From: Maricurvus nonylphenolicus
Lineage (GTDB): Bacteria > Pseudomonadota > Gammaproteobacteria > Pseudomonadales > Cellvibrionaceae
Length of the DNA stretch: 64,000 nt
Direction: 5' to 3'
Assembly (NCBI RefSeq): GCF_042854845.1
Contig: NZ_AP031498.1
Location: forward strand, 2,542,001-2,606,000
Each line of letters starts with the position of its first letter. The stretch's first letter is position 1. The notes under the pieces are model-generated. The model had not been told where the DNA came from. It worked only from the letters and a program-made list of their open reading frames with translations, and ran no database searches. The translations under genes and the position numbers were made by a program. Below are positions 56,971 to 64,000 of this stretch, one piece after another.

Positions 56971-57690
56971 CTATTCCTGGATATCCTGTTGGCACAGCTC
57001 GATGCCATCGCTGGAGGCTTCAATCCACCAAAGCTTTTTGCACCAGTCACCCAGGACGATGCGTTCTGCTGCTTGTCCTTCGATCTCCAGTGGATGGCGA
57101 TCTGGGCGGTGGGTGTGGCCATGAATCAGGGTGGTGACTTTGGCCTCAGTCATAACCTTAACGACCTCATCGGGCGTTACATCCATGATGTCTTCCGCCT
57201 TGAGGCTGTTCATGGATTTGCTTTGCTCGCGCAGTTGTTTGGCGATGGCACGGCGCTCTGCAAGCGGTTTGGATAGCAGGGCCTCTTGCCATTGTGGGGA
57301 TCGGGCCTGCTGGCGGAAAGCCATATATTCGGTATCGCTGGTACACAGGCTGTCGCCGTGCATGAGCAGCACTGGTGTGCCGTAAAGATCAACAATACTG
57401 GGGTCAGTTAGCAGGGTTGCGCCTGTTTCGCGGCTAAATTGCTCGCCGACCAAAAAGTCGCGATTGCCGACCATAAAGTAGAGTGGAATCTGCAGTTGGC
57501 TCAGGCGTTCAACGATCTCACGGTTAAAGGGGGCGTCATCATCGTCGCCGACCCAGACTTCAAAGAAGTCACCCAAAATATAAAGGGCATCCGCATTGGC
57601 GGCTTTTTGGTCAAGGAAATCGAAAAACGCCCGGGTGATAGCCGGGCGTGATTCATCCAGATGCAAATCTGAGATAAAGAGGGTGGTCAT
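56971..57690 (-). CDS. lpxH: UDP-2,3-diacylglucosamine diphosphatase
   Basis: A 239-residue metallophosphoesterase that makes lipid X, the fourth step of lipid A synthesis, at the inner-membrane face. The metal motifs FISDLHLDESRP (residues 4-15), LGDFFEVWVGDD (about 41), VGNRDFL (about 79), MHGDSLC and HGHTHRPDRH (about 195-204) are all present. Family length. It lies 9 bases after ppiB on the same strand. It proves a lipid A-bearing outer membrane. Confidence 0.96.
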   Translation of the reverse strand: MTTLFISDLHLDESRPAITRAFFDFLDQKAANADALYILGDFFEVWVGDDDDAPFNREIVERLSQLQIPLYFMVGNRDFLVGEQFSRETGATLLTDPSIVDLYGTPVLLMHGDSLCTSDTEYMAFRQQARSPQWQEALLSKPLAERRAIAKQLREQSKSMNSLKAEDIMDVTPDEVVKVMTEAKVTTLIHGHTHRPDRHPLEIEGQAAERIVLGDWCKKLWWIEASSDGIELCQQDIQE

Positions 57691-57699
57691 AGGGGGCGA

Positions 57700-58194
57700 T
57701 TAACCTTCTACGGTCACCTTATCGATGGTGATTGGCTCAACAGGGACATCCTGGTGGAAGCCTGCGTTGCCGGTGCGCACGCCTTTGATTTGGTTAACCA
57801 CGTCCATACCTTCAACAACTTTACCGAATACGCAGTAACCCCAGCCCTGAGAGTTCTTGGCAGTGTGGTTGAGGAAATCATTGTCTTTCACGTTGATGAA
57901 AAACTGAGCAGAGGCGGAGTGTGGATCCATGGTGCGGGCCATAGCGATGGTACCAGTCTCGTTTTTCAGGCCATTGTCGGCTTCGTTTTCAACGGGATCG
58001 CGGGTCTCTTTCTCGTTCATGTCGGCATCCATACCGCCGCCCTGGACCATAAAACCGTCAATTACGCGGTGGAAAATGGTGCCTTCGTACTGGCCTTCTT
58101 CACAGTACTGCTTGAAATTGGCAGCAGTTTTTGGGGCTTTTTCAAAGTCCAGTTCCAGTTTGATGTCACCAAAAGAGGTGTGTAGCGTGATCAT
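57700..58194 (-). CDS. ppiB: Peptidyl-prolyl cis-trans isomerase B (cyclophilin)
   Basis: A 164-residue cytoplasmic cyclophilin that speeds proline isomerisation in protein folding. The active-site arginine and surrounding FHRVIDGFMVQGG (about 41-53), the SAQFFINVKDNDFLNHT segment and WGYCVFGKVVEGMDVV are intact. Family length. It is divergent from glnS with a 213-base gap that holds the glnS promoter, and heads the ppiB-lpxH-trmO unit. Confidence 0.96.
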   Translation of the reverse strand: MITLHTSFGDIKLELDFEKAPKTAANFKQYCEEGQYEGTIFHRVIDGFMVQGGGMDADMNEKETRDPVENEADNGLKNETGTIAMARTMDPHSASAQFFINVKDNDFLNHTAKNSQGWGYCVFGKVVEGMDVVNQIKGVRTGNAGFHQDVPVEPITIDKVTVEG

Positions 58195-58274
58195 GGCAGG
58201 CTCCTGTAGCTCTTCTCGAATAAAATCTGACCAGATAGGTGGAGAAGAACGGTAAAAAATCTTTAGTTTATAGG

Positions 58275-58303
58275 TGCTTAGAGCAACCCGAGGCGGCTAT
58301 AAT
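58275..58303 (+). promoter_or_regulatory. glnS promoter
   Basis: A perfect -10 hexamer TATAAT (58298-58303) with the weaker -35 TGCTTA (58275-58280) 17 bases upstream. The leader that follows has stems cgctg/cagcg (about 58319-58338) and a C/G-rich stem ending near 58370, just before the start region. Confidence 0.65.
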
Positions 58304-58407
58304 ACGCCTTTTGCCGTTCGCTGGGAAATACCTCAGCGGCCCTCCCTGGACTGGTGATAGGGAAGGGCTTACATGAATCTCATACAGAGACCGAGGAAGA
58401 CAAGACA

Positions 58408-60090
58408 TTGTCCGAGAAAGCCGCATCTGAAAGTCGTCCGCTGAACTTTATCGAGCAGATCATCAAGAAAGATCTGGACGAAGGAGTGCATAGCAACGTT
58501 GTTACCCGATTCCCGCCGGAGCCCAATGGCTACCTGCATATCGGCCACGCCAAGTCTATTTGTCTGAACTTCGGTTTGGCGCAGACCTTTGGTGGTCAGT
58601 GTAACCTGCGCTTTGACGACACCAACCCCGAAAAAGAAGAGATGGAATATGTTGAATCCATCAAGCGGGATGTTGAGTGGCTGGGCTTTGAATGGGCCGG
58701 CGATGTGCGTTATGCCTCCAGTTACTTCGATCAGTTCTACGAGTGGGCGCTGCACCTGATTCGTGAAGGTAAGGCTTATGTCTGCCATCTGTCGCCGGAA
58801 GAAACCAAGGAATACCGTGGTTGGGCTACCAAGCCGGGTAAAGACAGTCCGTATCGTAACCGCTCAGTCGAGGAAAACCTGGCCGAGTTTGAAAAGATGC
58901 GTGCCGGTGAATACGACGAAGGTGCCTGTGTGCTGCGTGCCAAGATCGACATGGCCAGCCCGAATATGAATATGCGTGATCCGATGCTGTACCGGATTCG
59001 TAAACAGGCTCATCACCAAACCGGTGATAAGTGGTGTATCTACCCGACTTACGATTTTGCCCATGGTCAGGAAGATGCTATCGAAGGCATTAGCCATTCG
59101 ATCTGTACTCTGGAGTTTGCCGATCACCGTCCGTTGTATGAGTGGTTTATTGAAAACCTGCCAGTACCGAGCAAACCTCGTCAGTACGAGTTTGCCCGCC
59201 TGGAACTGAACTATACGGTAACTTCCAAGCGTAAGCTGAAGCAGCTGGTTGACGAGAATCACGTCGATGGCTGGGATGATCCACGTATGCCAACCATTTC
59301 TGGTATGCGTCGCCGAGGCTATTCACCAGCTTCACTGCGCAACTTCTGCGAAATGATCGGTGTTACCAAGTCGGGCAGCACCATCGATGTGGGTCAGCTC
59401 GAATACTGTGTACGTGACGATCTGAATAACAATGCACCGCGTGCGATGTGTGTGATTAACCCGCTGAAGGTGACCATTGAGAATGTTAAGCCTGAAACCA
59501 AAAAGACCATGGTTCAGCCGGTTCACCCGAACAAGGAAGAGCTGGGCGAGCGTGAGTTGCCGTTCAGTCGCGAAATCTATATCGATCGCGCTGATTTTTC
59601 GGAAGACACAACGCTGTCGCGTAAGAAGTTTAAACGTCTGGTACTGGGTGAATACGTTCGCTTGCGTGGTTCCTATGTGATCAAAGCCGACGCGGTGATT
59701 ACGGACGAAAATGGTGAGCCAACAGAGATTGTTGCAACTCTGGTACCTAAAACTGTAGGCGAGAATCCGCCGGAAGGCATTAAGCCTCGCGGCGTGATCC
59801 ATTGGGTTGATGCCAATGACTGTGTTGATTGTGAAGTACGTTTATACGATCGCCTGTTTAACGATGAAGCGCCAGATGCAGGTGATAAGAATTTCCTGGA
59901 TGCCCTGAATCCGGAGTCCCTGCAAATTATCTCTGGTTGTAAGGCTGAAAAAGGTTTGGTGAATGCTAGAGCGGAGCAAAGCTATCAGTTTGAGCGAGAA
60001 GGTTACTTCTGCCTGGATAGCAAATATTCCTCCGACGATAAGCTGGTCTTTAACCGTACCATTGGCCTCAAAGATAACTGGAAAAAGTAA
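58408..60090 (+). CDS. glnS: Glutaminyl-tRNA synthetase
   Basis: A class I synthetase of 560 residues when started at TTG 58408 (protein MSEKAASESRPLNFIEQ). This length matches E. coli GlnRS (554) better than the longer GTG start at 58354 (578). The HIGH motif is in PNGYLHIGHAKS (about 45-52) and the KMSKS equivalent is TVTSKRKLKQL (about 271). The C-terminal anticodon-binding beta barrels follow. cysS starts downstream, as in Pseudomonas. GAGGA lies about 10 bases before the TTG. Confidence 0.95.
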   Translation: MSEKAASESRPLNFIEQIIKKDLDEGVHSNVVTRFPPEPNGYLHIGHAKSICLNFGLAQTFGGQCNLRFDDTNPEKEEMEYVESIKRDVEWLGFEWAGDVRYASSYFDQFYEWALHLIREGKAYVCHLSPEETKEYRGWATKPGKDSPYRNRSVEENLAEFEKMRAGEYDEGACVLRAKIDMASPNMNMRDPMLYRIRKQAHHQTGDKWCIYPTYDFAHGQEDAIEGISHSICTLEFADHRPLYEWFIENLPVPSKPRQYEFARLELNYTVTSKRKLKQLVDENHVDGWDDPRMPTISGMRRRGYSPASLRNFCEMIGVTKSGSTIDVGQLEYCVRDDLNNNAPRAMCVINPLKVTIENVKPETKKTMVQPVHPNKEELGERELPFSREIYIDRADFSEDTTLSRKKFKRLVLGEYVRLRGSYVIKADAVITDENGEPTEIVATLVPKTVGENPPEGIKPRGVIHWVDANDCVDCEVRLYDRLFNDEAPDAGDKNFLDALNPESLQIISGCKAEKGLVNARAEQSYQFEREGYFCLDSKYSSDDKLVFNRTIGLKDNWKK

Positions 60091-60132
60091 TGCATGATGC
60101 CCGAAGAAAATCGGACATTCGCGGAAAACACT

Positions 60133-61533
60133 ATGAGCTTTACACTGTACAACACCCTGACACGCAAAAAAGAAATCTTTAAGCCCATTCACGAAGGCAA
60201 GGTCAATATGTACGTCTGCGGCATGACCGTCTACGACTATTGCCATATTGGTCATGCCCGTGTGCTGGTATCTTTTGATGTGATTACCCGTTACCTGCGC
60301 TCGCAGGGCTGGGATGTTAATTATGTGCGCAATATCACCGATATTGACGACAAGATATTAAATCGCGCCAATGAAAACGGTGAAGTTTATACCGATTTGA
60401 CCGACCGTTTTATTACGGCGATGCATGAAGATCAGGAGCAGTTAGGCGTATTGCCTCCGGATCAGGAGCCCCGTGCAACATCGCATATCGACGGTATTAT
60501 CGAAATGGTACAAACCTTGGTTGATAAAGGTTTTGCCTATGAAGCCAGTAATGGTGATGTCTACTACCGTGTCGATAAGTTCGAAGGGTACGGCAAACTG
60601 TCGGGCAAAAATCCAGAAGAGTTAAAAGCCGGTGCCCGTATTGAAGTCGGTGATGTCAAAGAAGACCCCCGTGATTTTGCTCTGTGGAAGTCTGCCAAAG
60701 AAGGTGAAGTATCCTGGGATTCCCCGTGGGGAGATGGTCGTCCAGGCTGGCATATTGAATGTTCAGCGATGAGCAAATCCTGCTGTGGCAGCAACTTTGA
60801 TATCCACGGTGGTGGGCCTGACTTGCCATTCCCTCATCACGAAAACGAAATTGCTCAAAGTGAAGCCGCTAACGGTTGTGCTTATGTAAATTACTGGATG
60901 CATGCCGGTGCTGTGCGTGTTGATGGCGAGAAAATGTCCAAGTCGCTGGGTAACTTCTTTACCATCCGTGATGTACTGGAAAAGTACCAGCCGGAAGTGG
61001 TGCGTTATTTGTTAATCAGCCGCCACTACCGCAGCCCGATCAACTATGCCGAAGATAATCTTATTGAAGCCAAGGCGGGCCTGGAGCGATTCTATCAATC
61101 TCTACGTGAATACGGTGAGGTTGAGGCTTGGACTGTTGATGCGTTGAAAGGTACGCATTTTTACGAGCGCTTTGTTGCAGCCATGAATGATGACTTTAAT
61201 ACCAGTGAAGCATTGGCCGCTATGTTCGATTTGGTTCGCACCTTAAATACCGCTACGAAAGAAGGCGATATTGAGCAGGCGACTGAATTGGCCGGTCAGC
61301 TTAAAGGTATTGGCGCAATTTTTGGTATCCTGCAGGGAGATGCGGAAGCGTTTCTGAAAGCGGGCAGTGGTGATGAGATCAGCGCTGAAGATGTAGAAGC
61401 GTTAATTGCCGAACGCATTCAGGCTAAAGCTGACAAAAACTGGGGCCGCGCTGATGAGATTCGTGACCAGTTGGTAGAGCAGGGTGTCGTGCTGGAAGAT
61501 AGTCCGCAGGGTACAACGTGGCGTCGTGGCTAA
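60133..61533 (+). CDS. cysS: Cysteinyl-tRNA synthetase
   Basis: A 466-residue class I synthetase. HIGH-type HIGHAR (about residue 37), the zinc cysteine YVCGMT (about 28) with WHIECSAMS and the following histidines, and KMSKSLGNF (about 270) are all visible. The ATG at 60133 gives the family N-terminus (SFTLYNTLTRKKEIFKP); the frame is open 13 codons upstream to 60094 without family support. It is cotranscribed with glnS (42 bases apart) and probably with hemB. Confidence 0.96.
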   Translation: MSFTLYNTLTRKKEIFKPIHEGKVNMYVCGMTVYDYCHIGHARVLVSFDVITRYLRSQGWDVNYVRNITDIDDKILNRANENGEVYTDLTDRFITAMHEDQEQLGVLPPDQEPRATSHIDGIIEMVQTLVDKGFAYEASNGDVYYRVDKFEGYGKLSGKNPEELKAGARIEVGDVKEDPRDFALWKSAKEGEVSWDSPWGDGRPGWHIECSAMSKSCCGSNFDIHGGGPDLPFPHHENEIAQSEAANGCAYVNYWMHAGAVRVDGEKMSKSLGNFFTIRDVLEKYQPEVVRYLLISRHYRSPINYAEDNLIEAKAGLERFYQSLREYGEVEAWTVDALKGTHFYERFVAAMNDDFNTSEALAAMFDLVRTLNTATKEGDIEQATELAGQLKGIGAIFGILQGDAEAFLKAGSGDEISAEDVEALIAERIQAKADKNWGRADEIRDQLVEQGVVLEDSPQGTTWRRG

Positions 61534-61553
61534 ATAGAGATTAAGGAAAACAC

Positions 61554-62528
61554 ATGACCATAACCCCCGAATTTCGTTTTCGCCGTTTACGCCGCACACC
61601 TGTGTTGCGTGATCTGGTGCGGGAGAACAATTTGTCGGCCAATGATTTCATTCTGCCGATTTTTGTTGAAGAAGAAATTACTGAACCCGTCGCAATTGAG
61701 TCCATGCCGAGGGTTGTGCGTTATCCGGAATCCCAGTTGGCTGAAGTCGTTCAGCGTGCCTGGTCTAAAGGGATTAAGGCCGTACTGCTGTTTGGTGTCT
61801 CAACCCATAAAGACGATTGTGGTAGTGACACCTGGAATGATGATGGCTTGATGGCCCGTATGATTCGCACCGCTAAACAGGCACAGCCAGAAATGCTGGT
61901 TGCCAGTGATAACTGTTTCTGCGAGTACACGGTACATGGCCACTGTGGTGTCACCCATGACAATGACGTGGTTAATGACGCTACTTTAGAGAATCTGCAG
62001 AAGCAGGTGTTGGTCGCAGCCCGTGCCGGCGTGGACTTGATCGCACCATCAGGCATGATGGATGGCATGATCGCCGCTATCCGTGAAGCGCTGGATGATG
62101 GCGGCTTCTCACATATTCCGGTGATGTCCTATTCAACTAAATTTGCGTCAGCGTTTTACGGTCCTTTCCGTGATGCGGTGGACAGTAATTTTAAAGGTAC
62201 CCGTGACAGCTATCAGATGGATCACGCCAATGGCCGTGAAGCCTTGGCAGAGTCCATGCAGGATGAGTTGGAAGGCGCTGACATTTTAATGGTTAAGCCT
62301 GGCTTGGCGTATCTGGATGTAATTGCCGATATCCGTAAACACTCAGATCGTCCGCTGGCGGTATACCATGTGAGTGGTGAGTACGCCATGATAAAGGCCG
62401 GTGCCGCCGCAGGCGTAATTGACGAAAAGGCCATTGTGATGGAAACCATGGTTGCCTTTAAACGTGCCGGTTGTGACCTGATAATTACCTATTATGCCGA
62501 GCAGCTGGCAGAATGGTTAAACGCTTAA
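61554..62528 (+). CDS. hemB: Delta-aminolevulinic acid dehydratase
   Basis: A 324-residue porphobilinogen synthase that condenses two 5-aminolevulinate molecules in tetrapyrrole synthesis. The zinc or metal region DNCFCEYTVHGHCG (about 121-134), the Schiff-base lysine segments MSYSTKFASAFYGPFRDA (about 190) and MVKPGLAYLD (about 245) are present. Full length. It starts 20 bases after cysS and is followed by two DUF3012 genes. Confidence 0.96.
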   Translation: MTITPEFRFRRLRRTPVLRDLVRENNLSANDFILPIFVEEEITEPVAIESMPRVVRYPESQLAEVVQRAWSKGIKAVLLFGVSTHKDDCGSDTWNDDGLMARMIRTAKQAQPEMLVASDNCFCEYTVHGHCGVTHDNDVVNDATLENLQKQVLVAARAGVDLIAPSGMMDGMIAAIREALDDGGFSHIPVMSYSTKFASAFYGPFRDAVDSNFKGTRDSYQMDHANGREALAESMQDELEGADILMVKPGLAYLDVIADIRKHSDRPLAVYHVSGEYAMIKAGAAAGVIDEKAIVMETMVAFKRAGCDLIITYYAEQLAEWLNA

Positions 62529-62553
62529 ACTTCAGTCACGGATAAGGAATACC

Positions 62554-62715
62554 ATGAAAAAATTATTTTCTATTAGCACCATGATTCTATTGCTTACTGC
62601 CTGTGCACCTGAGGTCGGCAGTGACGCCTGGTGTGCCAATATGAAAGAAAAACCCAAAGGCGACTGGACTGCCAATGAAGCAAAGGATTTTGCCAAACAC
62701 TGTGTCTTCAAGTAA
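62554..62715 (+). CDS. DUF3012 family small lipoprotein
   Basis: A 53-residue lipoprotein. The signal peptide ends in the lipobox LLTAC, followed by the DUF3012 pattern: PEVGSDAWCANM, then GDWTANEAKDFAKHCVFK, with two cysteines after the lipidated one that probably form a disulfide. AAGGA precedes the ATG. Function unknown; the family consists of tiny envelope proteins. It begins 25 bases after hemB and is likely in that transcript. Confidence 0.88.
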   Translation: MKKLFSISTMILLLTACAPEVGSDAWCANMKEKPKGDWTANEAKDFAKHCVFK

Positions 62716-62725
62716 TTAGCGTAGT

Positions 62726-62938
62726 ATGAATAAATATTTGGCCCTGTTGTGTCTGCTGTTAGTCGGTTGTTTATTGATAATGATGGGGCTGAATATGATT
62801 GCCGCTACTGATGAACAGCAAAATGCCGTAACCACCGTTGGCAGTGAAGCCTGGTGTGATGCCATGGTGGAAACCCCGAACAGCCAATGGACGGAGCAAA
62901 CGACTCAGGACTTTGCTCGTCATTGTTTGTACGAGTAA
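62726..62938 (+). CDS. DUF3012-like membrane-anchored paralogue
   Basis: A 70-residue paralogue of the preceding lipoprotein, 10 bases downstream. It shares VGSEAWC and WTEQTTQDFARHC with the same cysteine spacing. The N-terminus is longer and more hydrophobic (about 4-27), so it may be anchored by a membrane span; the LLVGC segment could also act as a lipobox. Function unknown. Confidence 0.8.
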   Translation: MNKYLALLCLLLVGCLLIMMGLNMIAATDEQQNAVTTVGSEAWCDAMVETPNSQWTEQTTQDFARHCLYE

Positions 62939-63009
62939 CGGCTTTTTACCTATAAATACTGACTGCCATGGAAGGTAGATAATAATAAATACCACGATTC
63001 AGTAACTGC

Positions 63010-64000
63010 ATGTTTTTCTCTGATTCTCGACAGCATTTTTTTCGGCCACTTACCGGCAAATACCGGGAAGTGTTTGTTGAATGTCTGCGCCTGCTGTATC
63101 AACGCTTATACACAGATTTAACCGATTTTGGTCATGTGCGCAATCGCGACCAGATCGTAGATATCTTCCTTGAGGCCATTGCTCGCGCCCCGGTTATTGA
63201 AACCGATAGCGCGGAAGGTGAAGAGGAGGGCAGATTTAAAAATCAGCGTGAGTTAGCCGGTTTTATCCTCAACAGCCTGCTGGAACACGGCTGGCTGGAA
63301 AAGCAGGTGGATGAAGCCACGCTGCAAAGTTCCTATGCCTTCAGCAAAGTTGGGCGCATGTTCACCCAGCCTTTTGTCGATACTGACAGTTCCCGTTTTC
63401 GTACCCGTAACCGCAACACCCGCAATACGCGTAACAGCTTACAGGCCTTTTATGAACAGGGAGAAATCTATGACCTGCTCGATGCCTATGAGTATTCGGA
63501 GCGGATTATCAGTGATTTTACCGATGTGATCTCGGAGCTGGAAGATCGCAAGCGTCAGCTGGTGAAAGAGGTTGAGGCGCGTCAGTTGGTGCAACAGGCC
63601 ACCGATGAATTTTTTGAGTTTATGGAGAACACCTTCAAACCGGATCTGGAGGTGCGATTGTCGGCGGATAGCGTCGAAAAGTACCGCGATCAAATTGCAT
63701 CACTGATCAAGCAAATTCGCCGCAAACGCAAATACGGTGTCGGTGACGAAAAGGATATGGACTGGCGCGCGGTCATGGAACTGCGTTTACGGCGTCTGAT
63801 GCCCAATCGTGTCGTCGATGGGCAGTCTATTCTCGAAAATCTGTTGCAGGGGATTGAGGATCGTCTGCGTAGTGCCTGCGAGGGCATGTTGCCGGCGTTG
63901 CGAAAATCCCTCAATAGTTTTACCCAGCGCGCCGATATTATTATGCGCCAGCTTAGCTATATTCATGCCCAGGGGGATGATGATGCCCTGGCAGCCTGTA
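63010..64000 (+). CDS. JetA/MksF-like condensin subunit (partial, runs off the window)
   Basis: An open frame of 330 codons with no stop before the window end. The start MFFSDSRQHFFRPLTGKYREVFVE and features such as RNRNTRNTRN, LLDAYEYSERIISDFTDVI and LSADSVEKYRDQIASLIK match the kleisin-like first gene of Wadjet (JetABCD) and MksBEF systems as I know them. These SMC-type complexes silence plasmids or aid chromosome organisation. The expected partner genes (JetB/MksE, JetC/MksB) would lie beyond 64000. No clear ribosome site is visible before the ATG at 63010. Confidence 0.7.
   Translation, partial: MFFSDSRQHFFRPLTGKYREVFVECLRLLYQRLYTDLTDFGHVRNRDQIVDIFLEAIARAPVIETDSAEGEEEGRFKNQRELAGFILNSLLEHGWLEKQVDEATLQSSYAFSKVGRMFTQPFVDTDSSRFRTRNRNTRNTRNSLQAFYEQGEIYDLLDAYEYSERIISDFTDVISELEDRKRQLVKEVEARQLVQQATDEFFEFMENTFKPDLEVRLSADSVEKYRDQIASLIKQIRRKRKYGVGDEKDMDWRAVMELRLRRLMPNRVVDGQSILENLLQGIEDRLRSACEGMLPALRKSLNSFTQRADIIMRQLSYIHAQGDDDALAAC

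Overview
The window is about 64 kb of chromosomal DNA of moderate GC content from a Gram-negative, aerobic gammaproteobacterium. Several gene orders are those of Pseudomonas-like and Cellvibrionales-like marine bacteria: smc-zipA-ligA, lpxH-ppiB divergent from glnS-cysS, and a qmcA/nfeD pair. LpxH, TonB-dependent uptake, CcmH/CcmI, AcnB and ArfB fit a didermic respiring cell. The many acyl-CoA dehydrogenases, SDRs, FadD, FadH and acyl-CoA-type accessory genes point to a lipid or fatty-acid degrader. The genus cannot be fixed from the sequence alone.

Layout. 0-11.4 kb: an ACAD11-like acyl-CoA dehydrogenase, RhlE helicase, ChaN-like protein, DUF2058 protein, an old-yellow-enzyme gene with its TetR regulator and matching palindromic operators, arfB, then an unsaturated fatty-acid module (dienoyl-CoA isomerase-like, SnoaL-like, fadH) with a divergent TetR gene. 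11.4-12.2 kb: a tiny membrane protein, a large hairpin repeat, tRNA-Val and tRNA-Asp plus a broken tRNA-Asp copy. 12.3-21.8 kb: ccmH-ccmI, smc, zipA, ligA and a lytic transglycosylase-like lipoprotein. 21.8-31 kb: small unknowns, a HAD phosphatase, an AraC regulator, a highly expressed-looking acyl-CoA dehydrogenase, an SCP2-like protein, fadD and qmcA/nfeD. 31-41.8 kb: the second copy of the hairpin repeat, a TonB receptor, an AraC regulator, and a six-gene minus-strand catabolic cluster (acyl-CoA dehydrogenase, APH-like kinase, quinone-oxidoreductase-like MDR, three SDRs), with a histidine phosphatase upstream. 41.9-51.7 kb: LysR regulator, patatin, a GGDEF-EAL sensor, a DoxX-like membrane protein and acnB with a structured upstream region. 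51.8-64 kb: a DUF1289 gene, a complex composite hairpin locus, miaE, two tandem secreted double substrate-binding-like proteins, trmO-lpxH-ppiB, glnS-cysS-hemB, two DUF3012 proteins, and the start of a JetA/MksF-like condensin gene cut off by the window end.

How it works together: fadD, the 25.4 kb dehydrogenase, the isomerase/fadH pair and the 35-41 kb cluster together could activate and degrade saturated, unsaturated and hydroxylated or branched acyl chains. TetR, AraC and LysR genes sit beside the relevant operons.

Most unusual signals: (1) two copies of a ~165-bp long-hairpin element (11.5 and 31.1 kb) whose stems differ by paired, compensating changes; (2) a ~320-bp cloverleaf-like locus at 52.3-52.65 kb made of two inverted copies of a hairpin that keep the same loop but have different stems, with a 38-bp relative at 22.8 kb; (3) two tandem secreted proteins containing four substrate-binding-like domains, each with an identically spaced cysteine pair.
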